The position numbers were made by a program, and so were the translations under genes. From contig NZ_CAKZTI010000054.1 in assembly GCF_937921625.1 (NCBI RefSeq), positions 1-64,000 of the forward strand: a stretch of 64,000 nucleotides of DNA, given 5' to 3'. This DNA comes from an uncultured Campylobacter sp. (GTDB lineage Bacteria; Campylobacterota; Campylobacteria; Campylobacterales; Campylobacteraceae). Under the pieces are notes generated by a model. The model was not told the origin of the DNA, searched no databases, and saw nothing but the letters and a program-made list of their open reading frames with translations. Position 1 is the stretch's first letter; each line of letters starts with the position of its first letter. Positions 45,393 to 55,017 of the stretch are shown here, one piece after another.

Positions 45393-46196
45393 TTAAAACA
45401 TTTTATAAAGATCATCTAGCAAGAAATATTTTTTCTCAGCCTTTCCCTTGTAAAAAGGATCTATGCTATCGTTAAAAATTTTCTTGAAAAAGCCATTTTT
45501 GCTGAGCTTGACAAGCCCATCGTTTAAGGCGTTTAGCAAGTCATCGTTGCCTTTTTGCACCGCGATAGCTAAAAAGTCCGTCGTGCCTAAATTCTTTATA
45601 TTTACCTCTACCTTGCGATCTACAACCGAATAACCCAAAACTACCATATTATCGTCTGCATAGCCGCTGCCGCGACCGGATTTTAGCGCTCGGAAACATT
45701 CACTAGAACTAGCGCATGAGATAACCTTAAATCCTTCCTTGTTAAAATAATCAAACGCCGTAGTGCCAGGCTCTGCTAAAATTTCTTTGTCTTGTAAATC
45801 GTCTACGGTTTTTATATTATCATCGGTGCGAGTTAGCACGCCGATATTTACGCTAAAGTATGGATTTGAAAAATCCACTAGTTTCTCGCGCTCTTTCGTA
45901 ACCGTAATCGCCGCGATATCCAAATCGACCTTGTTATCTTGCACGGCTGTGATACGGTCGTTGCCTAGAGTTACGACATATTCGATTTTGCCGCCCTTAT
46001 CGCCGAAAATTTCTTTCACGAGCTCTTCGATAAGCGAAATTTCAAAACCGCTGTATTTGCCGTCCTCGGAGACGCTAAGCGGCGGCAGTGAGCCGTCTAT
46101 TCCGATACGAATGAGCCCTTTTTCTTTGATCTGCACTAAAGAGTTAGCAAATAACGAACACGAAGCGATTAACAACGCAAATATAATCTTTTTCAT
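45393..46196 (-). CDS. Family-3 amino-acid ABC binding protein, copy 3
   Basis: A 267-residue relative with signal peptide MKKIIFALLIASCSLFANS. Core RIGIDGSLPPLSVSEDGKYSG, GNDRITAVQDNKVDLDIA, YADDNMVVLGYS and C-x5-C (CASSSEC). It is very close to copy 2, clearly a recent duplicate, yet differs in the ligand loop (SLPPLSVSED versus SSPPFSVAKA), so specificity may differ. It ends 16 bases before copy 4 begins. Confidence 0.9.
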   Translation of the reverse strand: MKKIIFALLIASCSLFANSLVQIKEKGLIRIGIDGSLPPLSVSEDGKYSGFEISLIEELVKEIFGDKGGKIEYVVTLGNDRITAVQDNKVDLDIAAITVTKEREKLVDFSNPYFSVNIGVLTRTDDNIKTVDDLQDKEILAEPGTTAFDYFNKEGFKVISCASSSECFRALKSGRGSGYADDNMVVLGYSVVDRKVEVNIKNLGTTDFLAIAVQKGNDDLLNALNDGLVKLSKNGFFKKIFNDSIDPFYKGKAEKKYFLLDDLYKMF

Positions 46197-46261
46197 AAAA
46201 TTCCTTTAAATTTTACTAAAATTTTGCCAGCGAATAGAATTCCATCCATCGCCACTTTAAA

Positions 46262-47065
46262 TTAAAACAAGCTATAAAGATCGTCCAGCAAGAAATACTT
46301 TTTATCAATGGTGCCTTTATAAAAAGGCTCAATACTCTCATCAAAAATTTTTGTAAAAAAACCCTTTTTACTTAGCTTAATTAGTCCCGCATTTACCGCG
46401 TTAAGCAGCTCGGTATTGCCCTTTTGCACCGCGATGGCCAGGAAGTCCGTCGAGCCTAAATTCTTGATATTTACCTCAACCTTGTAATCGACTACGGCAT
46501 AAGCAAATACAAGTAGATTATCATCGCCGTATCCGTCGCCCTTGCCCGATTTTAGGTCATTAAAGCATTCATTCGCGCTCGCACACGGTACTACGTTATA
46601 GCCCTGTTTCGTAAAGTAATCAAACACAGTAGTGCCGGGCTGCGCTAGTATAGTCTTCCCGTTTAGATCGGAGACCTTTCTGATATTATCGTCGCTACGA
46701 GTTAGCACGCCGATATTTACGCTAAAGTATGGATTGGAGAAATCTACCAGCTTCTCGCGCTCTTTCGTAACCGAGATTAGCGCGATATCTAAATCGACTC
46801 TGTTATCCTGCACCGCTTTTATACGATCATCGCCTACCGTTACGACATATTGTATCTTGCTGCCTTTATCACCGAAAATTTCTTTAACAAGCCCTTCGAT
46901 TAAGAGTATCTCAAAGCCGCTATATTCGCCGGCTTTAGCGACACTAAACGGCGGAGATGAGCCATCTATACCGATTCGAATAACCCCTTTTTCTTTGATT
47001 TGAGTCAAAGTGTTGCTAAGAAGCGAGCACACAGCCAGCATTAACGCCAAGATTATCTTTTTCAT
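46262..47065 (-). CDS. Family-3 amino-acid ABC binding protein, copy 2
   Basis: A 267-residue protein with signal peptide MKKIILALMLAVCSLLSNT. GDDRIKAVQDNRVDLDIALISVT and GYGDDNLLVFAYA are the ligand-site equivalents; note Gly for Ala in the ADDN motif and Phe for Leu after it. C-x5-C is CASANEC. It ends in KYFLLDDLYSLF like copies 1 and 3. Part of the tandem array, no transporter partner nearby. Confidence 0.9.
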   Translation of the reverse strand: MKKIILALMLAVCSLLSNTLTQIKEKGVIRIGIDGSSPPFSVAKAGEYSGFEILLIEGLVKEIFGDKGSKIQYVVTVGDDRIKAVQDNRVDLDIALISVTKEREKLVDFSNPYFSVNIGVLTRSDDNIRKVSDLNGKTILAQPGTTVFDYFTKQGYNVVPCASANECFNDLKSGKGDGYGDDNLLVFAYAVVDYKVEVNIKNLGSTDFLAIAVQKGNTELLNAVNAGLIKLSKKGFFTKIFDESIEPFYKGTIDKKYFLLDDLYSLF

Positions 47066-47087
47066 AGCGTCCCCCTTTTTTTTAAAA

Positions 47088-47897
47088 TTACAGCAAGCTA
47101 TAAAGATCGTCCAGCAAGAAATACTTTTTCTCTGCAGTTCCTTTGTAGTAAGGCTCGATGAAATTATCGAACGAATTTTTGAAAAAGCCCTCTTTGCTTA
47201 GCTTGATCAGCTCGCCGTTTAGAAAATCCAAAAGCTCCGAATTGCCCTTTTTCACGCCGATGGCTAAGAAATCCGAAGTGCCTAAATTCTTGATATTTAC
47301 TTCAACCTTTTTATCTAATACCGGATAAGCCAGCACGACCAGGTTATCATCGGCATACCCGTCGCCCTGTCCAGCTTTTAGCGCCTTGTAGCAAGCGTTT
47401 GCGTTATCGCATCTGGCGATATTATAGCCTTGCTTTTCAAAGTATGTTTCTGCAGTACCGCCGCTAAGAACTAAAATAGTTTTATCTTGCAAATCGTTTA
47501 AGGATTTAATCTTATCTTCGACGCGGGTTAAAATGCCTATATTGACACTAAAATACGGGGTCGTAAAATCGATCTGCTTCTCGCGCTCCGGAGTTACGGT
47601 AAGAGTTGCAATAACCGCGTCCACCTTATCTTCTTGTAGGAATTTTATACGCTGATTTGCAAGCACGGAGGTAAACTCCACCTTTCCGCCTGATGGAAGC
47701 ATATCTTTGGCGATGGCATTTGCCATATCGACCTCAAAGCCCTGATGCACGCCGTCTTCTATCTTGCTAAATGGCGGCTGCGCGTCATAAACGCCTATTC
47801 TAAGCACTCCGCTACTTTTGATCTCGGAGAGCGATCTTGCGCAAAGCGCACTACTAGCTAAAGCTGCGACAAGCAGACTTAAGAGAAATTTCTTCAT
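47088..47897 (-). CDS. Family-3 amino-acid ABC binding protein, copy 1
   Basis: A 269-residue protein with signal peptide MKKFLLSLLVAALASSALCA. VLRIGVYDAQPPFSKIEDG, ANQRIKFLQEDKVDAVIATLTVT and YADDNLVVLAYP match PEB1-type binding proteins; C-x5-C is CDNANAC. The start at 47897 has AGGAAAAAGG upstream; a longer frame to 47975 has no such site. It is first in the array and likely carries the promoter. Ligand unknown; cysteine/cystine or acidic amino acids are typical for the family. Confidence 0.9.
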   Translation of the reverse strand: MKKFLLSLLVAALASSALCARSLSEIKSSGVLRIGVYDAQPPFSKIEDGVHQGFEVDMANAIAKDMLPSGGKVEFTSVLANQRIKFLQEDKVDAVIATLTVTPEREKQIDFTTPYFSVNIGILTRVEDKIKSLNDLQDKTILVLSGGTAETYFEKQGYNIARCDNANACYKALKAGQGDGYADDNLVVLAYPVLDKKVEVNIKNLGTSDFLAIGVKKGNSELLDFLNGELIKLSKEGFFKNSFDNFIEPYYKGTAEKKYFLLDDLYSLL

Positions 47898-48513
47898 CCT
47901 TTTTCCTTTCTCATAAATAATTTCAAAACCATTGCCACGGCTACGGAAAACCTCAAAATCCCGCCCGAATGGCAAGCAGACATTAAATTCGCCCGCAGGC
48001 GAAAAGCAATTTTAGCTTTTTATATCTTTAATGATTATTAAATAGTAAGTAAAGTCGCCAAATAAATTCGCTTTTTCATTGTTTGCTTCGATTTTGCGCG
48101 AGTTTTTTTTAGAGTTTTCATCCGCATCCTAGCGATAGAATTTAAAATTTTTAAAATTTTGCAAAATTTTAAAGCCACAGAATTTTACAAAATTTTAAAG
48201 CTGCAGAATTGGGTGAGAAATTTTATGAGCGCTTTAAAACTCGCGATGAAATTTTAAAATTTTATGAGATTAAATTTTGCAGATTGCATTTGACAAAACA
48301 GCACAAAAAAGGAGTGGAATTTTAAAATTTCGCGCTTTAGTGCAGACATAGCGGAATTTAAAATTCTTAAATTTCTACTCCCGCCCAGCAAAACGGAATT
48401 TTAAAATTTTTAGCAGACTACAAAATTCAAAAGCAAGCAAAATTAAATCTTTGCCGCGCTCCAGAATTCCGCGATAAAAGTCGCGCCGTCAGCGCTAAAT
48501 TTTGCGCCATAAA
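47898..48513. other. Non-coding spacer, AATTTT-rich
   Basis: 616 bases with no gene. The promoter of the binding-protein array should lie just above 47897, but no clean box stands out. From about 48140 the sequence is dominated by AATTTTAAAATTT palindromic words. Confidence 0.55.
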
Positions 48514-48957
48514 TCATACTGCAAACATCAGCTTGGCGCAAAGCACGATGATGAATCCGAATACAAAGGCGATCTTGTGGATATTTACTCGCAAAAACTC
48601 AGGCGCAGGCCTTCCCATCGCGCGGCAGCTTAAATTTATCGCTACGCACACGGCGATGATGAGCGCGAGCGTGACTTTTAGCATAAAGATTTTTTGAAGC
48701 GGCGTGCCGAAATACCCGCCGTTAGCGCTTCCGACCCAGCGGCTCATCATCATTCCGCCGGTGATTATCAGCGTAAAAAGGCAAACCGGCATGATTTTAA
48801 TCGCGCGCGAGCCGATCGCCTTTTTAACGCGCTCAAAATCCGCGCCCAGCGCGCTTTTAAGCCGCGAAAAAATCACGACGTCGAAAAATATGTAGCCCAA
48901 AAAGATAATGGCGCAGATGAGATGGACGATCTGCACGTAGGGATAAATTTGCTCCAC
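48514..48957 (-). CDS. CopD-like small integral membrane protein
   Basis: A 147-residue protein with four hydrophobic spans. The first has IVHLICAIIFLGYIFFDVVIF, the second IKIMPVCLFTLIITGGMMM, the fourth HKIAFVFGFIIVLCAKLMF. A His in span 1 and another before span 4, with a long loop holding SRWVGS, resemble small CopD/haem-binding membrane proteins. It starts with GTG behind AAGGAG. The function is unknown; copper or haem binding is an inference. Confidence 0.6.
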   Translation of the reverse strand: MEQIYPYVQIVHLICAIIFLGYIFFDVVIFSRLKSALGADFERVKKAIGSRAIKIMPVCLFTLIITGGMMMSRWVGSANGGYFGTPLQKIFMLKVTLALIIAVCVAINLSCRAMGRPAPEFLRVNIHKIAFVFGFIIVLCAKLMFAV

Positions 48958-49237
48958 CGCCGCTCCTTGCTATGAAATTTCGCCCATTTTATGCGAAATT
49001 TCAAATTTTAGCAATGATTTTCATCAACGTGCCGCGAGCGGTTAAATTTAAGCCGATCGTGCGAGCGACGCAAATAAATTTTGGCAAAATCGCGCGAGCA
49101 AATTTAAAAGTAAAGCCGCGCAGCTAAATTTAAAAATGGCCGCATTCGTAAATTTACAAAATTTACGAGCAGCGCCGCGCGGACGAAATTCTAAAATTCT
49201 AAAATTCCGCCCGCGAAAACCGCGTAAATTTCGCAAT

Positions 49238-50557
49238 CTATAACATCATTGAAAAGATTATGCCGAATATGATTAGCGGGATATTAAAGAAAATAAAGGT
49301 CGGCACGCAGGTGTCCCACATATGGCTATGCTCGCCGTCGATATTCAGCCCCACGGTAGGCCCGAGCGTGCTATCGCTCGCAGGCGAGCCCGCATCGCCG
49401 ATACCCGCGGCCACCCCGATGATAAAGATCGTCGCCGCCGTGCTAAAGCCCAGCTGCGCGGCTAGCGGGCAGTATATCGTAGCGATGATAGGGATCGTGC
49501 CGAAGCTCGAGCCGATACCCATCGTCACGAGTAGCCCGATGCCGATCATCAGCAGCGCGCCGCCTAGCTTGCCGCCGCTTAAAGTGCTCGCTACGTGCAC
49601 CAGCTCGTTCACGCCGCCGGTTTCTTTTAAGATCGTGCCGTATCCTGCGGCGATCAGCATCAAAAACGCGATGTATCCCATCATATGCACGCCCTCGTCA
49701 AATACGCTATCCAGCTTTTTCCACTCAATGCCTTTGCTAGCAAGCATTACCAAAATTCCGCTAAGCGCGGCAAACGGAAGGGATTTGATCCAAATTTGCA
49801 CCGCGAAGCACACCGCGATGCCCGCTAGAGCGCCCCACTCTCGCACACCCATCTTAAGCTCGCTAAAATGCGCATCCAGGCTCTCTTTGGTTTCGGCATA
49901 CTCCCTCGGCTTGCGGTAGTAGATCACAGCTAGGATGAGGCCCACGAGCATCGGCACGGCGCTTAGCCACATCACGCTCGATATGTCGCCAAGGCTTACC
50001 GCGATGCCGTTTGCGTTCATATTTTTTTCGATTAGCCCCATAAAGATAAGCCCAAATCCCAGCGGCAGCGCCATATACGGCGTCTGCAAGCCGAACGTCA
50101 GCGCGCACGCTACGGCGCGGCGGTCGATCTTTAGCGAGTTCATGATCTTGACTAGCGGCGGGATCAAAATCGGGATAAAGGCGATATGCACGGGGATTAA
50201 ATTTTGTGAAAAGCACGCAAAAAAGGCGATCGAAAAGATAAAGACGTATTTTTTGTCGCTGATTAAATTTGCCACCGCGCGCACCAAGATCGCCGTTAAG
50301 TTCGTCTTTGAGATCGCGCTTGCGATGACGCCTAACAGCAGATATGAAAGCGCGGTTTCTAAATTTCCGCCCATACCGAGGCTGCCGGCGTTTTCAGGGT
50401 TGCCGTTTATGAATAAATTTATGGCATCGCCCAGCGGGATATTGCTTGAGAGCACGGCGCATATCGTGCCGATTAGGATCGCGAGCATTACGTTGCACCT
50501 CAGCAAGCATAGCGCGCACATCACACAGATACTGATAAATACGGGATTGGTAAGCAT
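49238..50557 (-). CDS. Na+/H+ antiporter family transporter (NhaC/YuiF type)
   Basis: A 439-residue inner-membrane protein with about eleven to twelve spans. The first span region reads ISICVMCALCLLRCNVMLAIL; conserved elements include SYLLLGVIASAISKTN, FACFSQNLIPVHIAFIPILIPP and ATIFIIGVAAGIGDAGSPASDSTLG near the end. These fit the Na+/H+ antiporter family; some members import histidine or other amino acids, so the substrate is open. The ATG at 50557 is preferred to 50584 for its AAAGG site. Confidence 0.85.
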   Translation of the reverse strand: MLTNPVFISICVMCALCLLRCNVMLAILIGTICAVLSSNIPLGDAINLFINGNPENAGSLGMGGNLETALSYLLLGVIASAISKTNLTAILVRAVANLISDKKYVFIFSIAFFACFSQNLIPVHIAFIPILIPPLVKIMNSLKIDRRAVACALTFGLQTPYMALPLGFGLIFMGLIEKNMNANGIAVSLGDISSVMWLSAVPMLVGLILAVIYYRKPREYAETKESLDAHFSELKMGVREWGALAGIAVCFAVQIWIKSLPFAALSGILVMLASKGIEWKKLDSVFDEGVHMMGYIAFLMLIAAGYGTILKETGGVNELVHVASTLSGGKLGGALLMIGIGLLVTMGIGSSFGTIPIIATIYCPLAAQLGFSTAATIFIIGVAAGIGDAGSPASDSTLGPTVGLNIDGEHSHMWDTCVPTFIFFNIPLIIFGIIFSMML

Positions 50558-50644
50558 CTTTTGCCTTTTTTGGAATTTTTGCAATTATATAGAATTTAGG
50601 GCTAAATTTTGCTAAAATCGCGCAAAAAATCGGCTAGGACAGCG

Positions 50645-51655
50645 ATGAAATATTTTTACTCCTCTTTTGTAGTAAGCCTAATTGCGCTTGCTATCGCATT
50701 TTATATCGGCGGTGCTGGTGCCGCTTATATCTGTGCGCTTTTGTGCGCGCTGGAAATCAGCCTCAGCTTCGACAACGCCGTAGTCAATGCCAAGGTACTA
50801 AAAGATATGGCGCCGGTGTGGCAGAGCAGATTTATCCTCTGGGGCATTCCGATCGCGGTTTTTGGCATGAGGTTTTTATTCCCCGTACTAATCGTCGCCG
50901 CAAGCGCGCATCTGGGTCTTTGGGAAACCCTTGTGCTGGCGCTTAAGCAGCCGCACCGCTACCATGAAATTTTAAGCGAGAACGAAGCGCAAATTTACGT
51001 TTTCGGCGGCGCATTTTTGCTGATGGTCTTTTGCGATTTTTTCTTCGATGCGCGGCGCGAGCTACACTGGCTAGGCATAATCGAAAATAACGGGCTCGTG
51101 CGATTTTTAAAACGCATTCCAAACGCCCCCACGCTGATCGCTCTAGCCGCGGGGCTCGTGCTGCTTGCTAAAACGGGCTCGGCTACGCTCGGCACAGCGT
51201 ATTTCGGCGCGATCCTGCTCTATCTGCTCATCTCCTGCTTCGACCGCCTTTTCGGCACGGACGGCGTAAAAAACGGCCTTGCGGGCTTTTTGTATTTAGA
51301 AACCCTGGACGCGAGTTTTAGCTTCGACGGCGTGATCGGCGCGTTTGCGCTAAGCGATAATATCTTCATCATCATGCTAGGTCTCGGCGCGGGCGCGATG
51401 TTCGTGCGCTCCATCACGCTGTATCTCATCGCCCGCGGCACGCTGTCGCACTTCGCGTATCTGGAGCACGGCGCGCACTACGCCATCGCGTGTTTGGCGT
51501 TTATAATGTTTGCCAAGCTGAAATTTGAAGTAAGCGAGATCATAACGGGCACCGTGGGGATATTATTCATCGCGCTATCGCTCCTTTCGTCGGTGCTTTA
51601 CAACCGCCGCAACAAACGCAAGCTAATCGAAACGATCGCGGGAAACAACGAATAA
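50645..51655 (+). CDS. DUF475/TerC-like membrane protein
   Basis: A 336-residue protein with about nine spans. The TerC-type acidic motifs are visible: ALEISLSFDNAVVNA near the N-terminus and LETLDASFSFDGVIGAFALSDN in the second half, both with SFDN/SFDG acidic residues placed in membrane helices. TerC-superfamily proteins are linked to metal handling (manganese or tellurite). The start at 50645 has AGGACAGC upstream. Divergent from the antiporter gene. Confidence 0.88.
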   Translation: MKYFYSSFVVSLIALAIAFYIGGAGAAYICALLCALEISLSFDNAVVNAKVLKDMAPVWQSRFILWGIPIAVFGMRFLFPVLIVAASAHLGLWETLVLALKQPHRYHEILSENEAQIYVFGGAFLLMVFCDFFFDARRELHWLGIIENNGLVRFLKRIPNAPTLIALAAGLVLLAKTGSATLGTAYFGAILLYLLISCFDRLFGTDGVKNGLAGFLYLETLDASFSFDGVIGAFALSDNIFIIMLGLGAGAMFVRSITLYLIARGTLSHFAYLEHGAHYAIACLAFIMFAKLKFEVSEIITGTVGILFIALSLLSSVLYNRRNKRKLIETIAGNNE

Positions 51656-51860
51656 AATTTCATCGCATATCTTGCTGCGCGCGAGATCAAATTTTAAAAT
51701 TTCAAACCACTGCCGCAAGCGGTAAAATTCGCTCGCTTGCGCCGCGTTAAATTTCAAGAGACGCTAAATTTCAAAAAATGCCAAACTCCAAAAAGCGCTA
51801 AATTTAAAGCCGCGGGCGATGAGATTGAGATTTTACGAAAAGCATTAAATTTTATCCATC

Positions 51861-52943
51861 CTAGCGATCGCGCGAGCTTAAGCCTTTATCGCGCAATCTT
51901 TGTAACTCCTTGCCGCTGAGGGATGGGCTATTTGCGGGCTCGCCGCTCTCGCTTGCGCCGCCAAAAAATCCCTCATTCAAGCGCAGCTCGTCAATGATAC
52001 CCAGAAGCTGCAAAACCTCGGCCTTTATCCGCTCGGCGTCTTTTAGCGTAGTGCGCGGCGAAAACAGCGCGGGCTCGAAGCGGTTTTTCGCGCCGTTCAA
52101 AAATAGATAAAATTTTCCGTCCATAAACGCCGCGCTAAGAGCGATCTTGGGCGCAAGCTTAAGCTTCAAAGCTCCGAGGCGATCCATAAAGCTAGGCGTC
52201 AAAAGATACCGCGCCTCTATCTTATCGCTTGCGAACACGCGAAATTCCTCTCCGAAAATCACGTCGTCCATCAGCTCCTGATCGCCTAAAAATTTGGTGC
52301 CGGGCGAGCGGTCCGCGATGATAGTTTGCCCCTTAAATTTCTTATAAAACTCGCACACCAAAACCGAGCCGCTAAAGGCTTGCACATATTCGCCGAGCCT
52401 CCAAGCGTTCCAAAGCGCGATCGCCGATAGCAAAAAAGCCGCGGAAAGATCGCTCTTGGACCTTTGAGATAGCCTTACAAGCTCCATAGACTCGCGCGTT
52501 TCATAGATTTTTATCGCCTCGCTTAGGCTAAATTTTACCCCTTTATACACGCCGTCTATCTGATCCTCGGCTACGAATTCATTATTCGGATAGATGCCCG
52601 TTTTGCGGATTTCTTCTTCGTCTATGCCGCTTCGCGGCTCGTATCTAAAGGCAGGATCGATATCTGAAATAATAGCGCGGATGAAAGCGTCTTTGTAAAA
52701 GGCGTTGTACTCCCACTTGGCGATGGAATCATCATAAATCCCCCATACGCAGCTTACCGCAATTATCGGGATCATCGCGGACATCAGCACGGCGGAGGAG
52801 TATTCGTTTTGGATCAAGCCGTGGATAAACCAGCCGACGGAAAAAACCGCGATGCATAGCAATAAAATCAGCGGTTTTAGAAATTTTATCTTGCACTGCT
52901 GCTGCTTTTTTGCCAGCTCCTCTATCACCCTATCCATATCCAA
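51861..52943 (-). CDS. DUF3137 membrane protein, paralogue 3
   Basis: A 360-residue member, longer than its two paralogues. Two hydrophobic spans (about 23-40 and 50-68) are followed by a domain with VYKGVKFSLSEAIKIYETRE and a degenerate core (SGSVLVCEFYKKFKGQTIIA) instead of GLF..DF. A C-terminal Gly/Ser tail is extra. TTG at 52943 is 7 bases after GGAG; ATG at 52937 is an alternative. Function unknown. Confidence 0.65.
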   Translation of the reverse strand: MDMDRVIEELAKKQQQCKIKFLKPLILLLCIAVFSVGWFIHGLIQNEYSSAVLMSAMIPIIAVSCVWGIYDDSIAKWEYNAFYKDAFIRAIISDIDPAFRYEPRSGIDEEEIRKTGIYPNNEFVAEDQIDGVYKGVKFSLSEAIKIYETRESMELVRLSQRSKSDLSAAFLLSAIALWNAWRLGEYVQAFSGSVLVCEFYKKFKGQTIIADRSPGTKFLGDQELMDDVIFGEEFRVFASDKIEARYLLTPSFMDRLGALKLKLAPKIALSAAFMDGKFYLFLNGAKNRFEPALFSPRTTLKDAERIKAEVLQLLGIIDELRLNEGFFGGASESGEPANSPSLSGKELQRLRDKGLSSRDR

Positions 52944-53077
52944 AATTTAACTCCGAATTTGATTTGCCGAAATTTTGCCCTTTATTTTACGCTAAATTTT
53001 ATTAAAATTTCATCCGTTAAGCGGGTTTAAGATTTTTTATGCTATTTTTGCGACCTATTTCGATCAAAAGGCGAGAG

Positions 53078-53509
53078 ATGATAAATTTACCGAAAAATTG
53101 CGTGGTTTTTACCTACCCGAAAATGGGCAACAGCGGCAAATTTTTGCCCGCAGAGTTGCACGGCGTGGCGGGGCTTACGGGCTGCACGCTTCAGTGCAAG
53201 GCCTACGAGGGCGCGCTTGCGCAGATAAAAGCCCTCGGCTTTGAGCTTATCGCCGTAGGCAGCATGGGCGAGGCGGGCACGAGCGAGTTTAAGCGCGCTA
53301 CGGGCGCTACGTTTGAGTTCATAAACGACGAAAAATTCGAGCTTGAAGCGCCGCTGCAGCTCGAAACCTTCACCACCGGCGACGGGAAGAAATTTTACCA
53401 CCGTCAAACCCTGATTTTTAAAGACGGCAAGGAGATAAAGCGCTTTAGCCGTATCGCTGAACCCGAGCAGGATGCGCAAAACGTACTTGCGGCGCTAAAG
53501 AGCCTGTAA
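53078..53509 (+). CDS. Peroxiredoxin/redoxin-like protein
   Basis: A 143-residue thioredoxin-fold protein. TYPKMGNSGKFLP, then HGVAGLTGCTLQCKAYEGAL match the GCT-x-QxC active site of a peroxiredoxin subgroup (IPGARGCTPQSC type); FELIAVGSMGEAGTSEFKR and LETFTTGDGKKFYHRQTLI follow the same subgroup. It would reduce peroxides using the two Cys, four residues apart. The ATG at 53078 has AAAGGCGAG upstream. The physiological donor is unknown. Confidence 0.8.
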   Translation: MINLPKNCVVFTYPKMGNSGKFLPAELHGVAGLTGCTLQCKAYEGALAQIKALGFELIAVGSMGEAGTSEFKRATGATFEFINDEKFELEAPLQLETFTTGDGKKFYHRQTLIFKDGKEIKRFSRIAEPEQDAQNVLAALKSL

Positions 53510-53645
53510 TCGATCGCTTTGGCGGCACGCTTTAAATTCGCGCTCCAAACACATTGCGACACAAAGCTGAAATTTAGGACAGAGCGCATTTTTATTAAAT
53601 TCAGCATTTTTAATTAAAATGGCGCTAAATTTAACGGAGGCGGGT

Positions 53646-54206
53646 ATGAAAAAACTTCTATTTTTGGCGCTATTTTGCGCACTTGCGGCAAACTGCGGCG
53701 AGAGCGCGCAGGCGGAAAAAGCTTCTGCGGCGGGCAAAACGGACAAAACAACGAGTATCGGCGAGACCGCAAGCGCGCGCTTTATAAAGAGCGGCAAAGC
53801 AAGCGTCGGCTCGCAAAGCAGCGCCGATGCGGTCATCCAAACTGACGGAATTTCGCGGGCGGATCTGCAAAGCTGCATCGTAAAAAGCGACGAAGGCTCC
53901 TGCGAGCGCGTCGCGCGCGGTCTGAAAAGCGGCTGCGAGCGCAAAGATCAGCTGTCGTGCTTTTTCTACGCAGATGCGCTAGGGCGAGGCTTGGGCGTGG
54001 AGAAGGACGTCGTGGCGTCGTTTGAGCTTTTTCGCGAGCAGTGCGATGCCGGCAGTAGCGAAGCTTGCTACGAGCTGTCGGTCAAATATCTCCAAGGAAT
54101 AGGCACTCCTCAAAGCTTTGAGCTCTCGGGGCAGGCGCTAGATAAAGCGTGTAAAATGCACAACAAGCGCGCCTGCGCGGTGCTCGATCTACTGCCGAAA
54201 AATTAG
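53646..54206 (+). CDS. Cys-rich Sel1-like repeat protein 1
   Basis: A 186-residue exported protein. Signal peptide MKKLLFLALFCALAANC may be a lipobox variant (Asn at -1, non-standard). After a Ser/Lys-rich linker, units such as CERKDQLSCFFYADALGRGLG and CDAGSSEACYELSVKYLQGIG are Cys-paired Sel1 repeats, as in Helicobacter Hcp proteins. Such repeats form a disulfide-bonded solenoid for protein contacts. GGAGGCGG precedes the ATG. A second Cys-rich protein lies downstream. Confidence 0.75.
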   Translation: MKKLLFLALFCALAANCGESAQAEKASAAGKTDKTTSIGETASARFIKSGKASVGSQSSADAVIQTDGISRADLQSCIVKSDEGSCERVARGLKSGCERKDQLSCFFYADALGRGLGVEKDVVASFELFREQCDAGSSEACYELSVKYLQGIGTPQSFELSGQALDKACKMHNKRACAVLDLLPKN

Positions 54207-54498
54207 TACAGAAGAGGCAAAGCGCTTCTTTGAGCGGCACAGAATTGCTTTTTAGGGCTAGACCGCGTAGATTGCCGGACGCCTTGTAAATTTCGCCGCA
54301 CGAAAGCTTAAATTTTACAACTCGCACCTAGATGAGCGTGCGATCCGCATTTAAAGGCGCCGACCACCGCGTAGCAGCCCCGTCCTGCTTCGAATGAGCG
54401 AGGTTCGGTTTTAAAATTTAAAGCGATTTTCGTGGGTGCGGCGCACGATGAAGCGGTAAATCAAAGCGTGCGAGCGGATAAACGAAAAAGGAGCAAAG

Positions 54499-55017
54499 AT
54501 GAAAGCTTTAAAGCTTGCGCTGGCGGCGGCGCTGGCGCTTAGTTTGGTAAACGCGGACGGTGAAGCCAAAGAGTTTAAATTTAGCGGCGCAAAAACCAGT
54601 GCGCTTTTAGCAAAATGCAGCAAAAAGGACGCCGCCGCATGCTACGAAGCGGCGATGAGATACGAGCTGGGCGGTCGCGGCGTCGTGCGAAACCGCTTCA
54701 AAGCACAGGGCTTTTTCGCAGACGCGTGCGAGCTCGCCACCCTCGCCGAGCGGAAGCAGGGAGGCAAAACGGACGGCGCGGGCGGGCGGGCGATGAGCGA
54801 TCTGCGCGAGCGAGCCTGCCTAGGCAATGCCGCGGCGCTGGAGAGCTTCGCGAGCGGGCAGTGCCGCAACCTCGTGATATACGACGAGCTTTGCGAGGGC
54901 GGCTCGCAGGAGGCGTGCGACAATCTGGCGCGGATGAAGCGCGAAGGCTGGGCGCCTAAGGAGAGCTGCAGCGATGAGATAGTCGCAAAATTCGGCGACG
55001 GCAAGCCACAAAGATAA
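54499..55017 (+). CDS. Cys-rich Sel1-like repeat protein 2
   Basis: A 172-residue exported protein. Signal peptide MKALKLALAAALALSLVNA; then LAKCSKKDAAACYEAAMRYELGG, a Cys-paired Sel1-type unit, and a more degenerate second half (ACLGNAAALE; LCEGGSQEACDNLARM). It is related in plan to the previous gene but weakly in sequence. AAAGGAG precedes the ATG. Role unknown; periplasmic scaffold proteins are typical of the fold. Confidence 0.7.
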   Translation: MKALKLALAAALALSLVNADGEAKEFKFSGAKTSALLAKCSKKDAAACYEAAMRYELGGRGVVRNRFKAQGFFADACELATLAERKQGGKTDGAGGRAMSDLRERACLGNAAALESFASGQCRNLVIYDELCEGGSQEACDNLARMKREGWAPKESCSDEIVAKFGDGKPQR

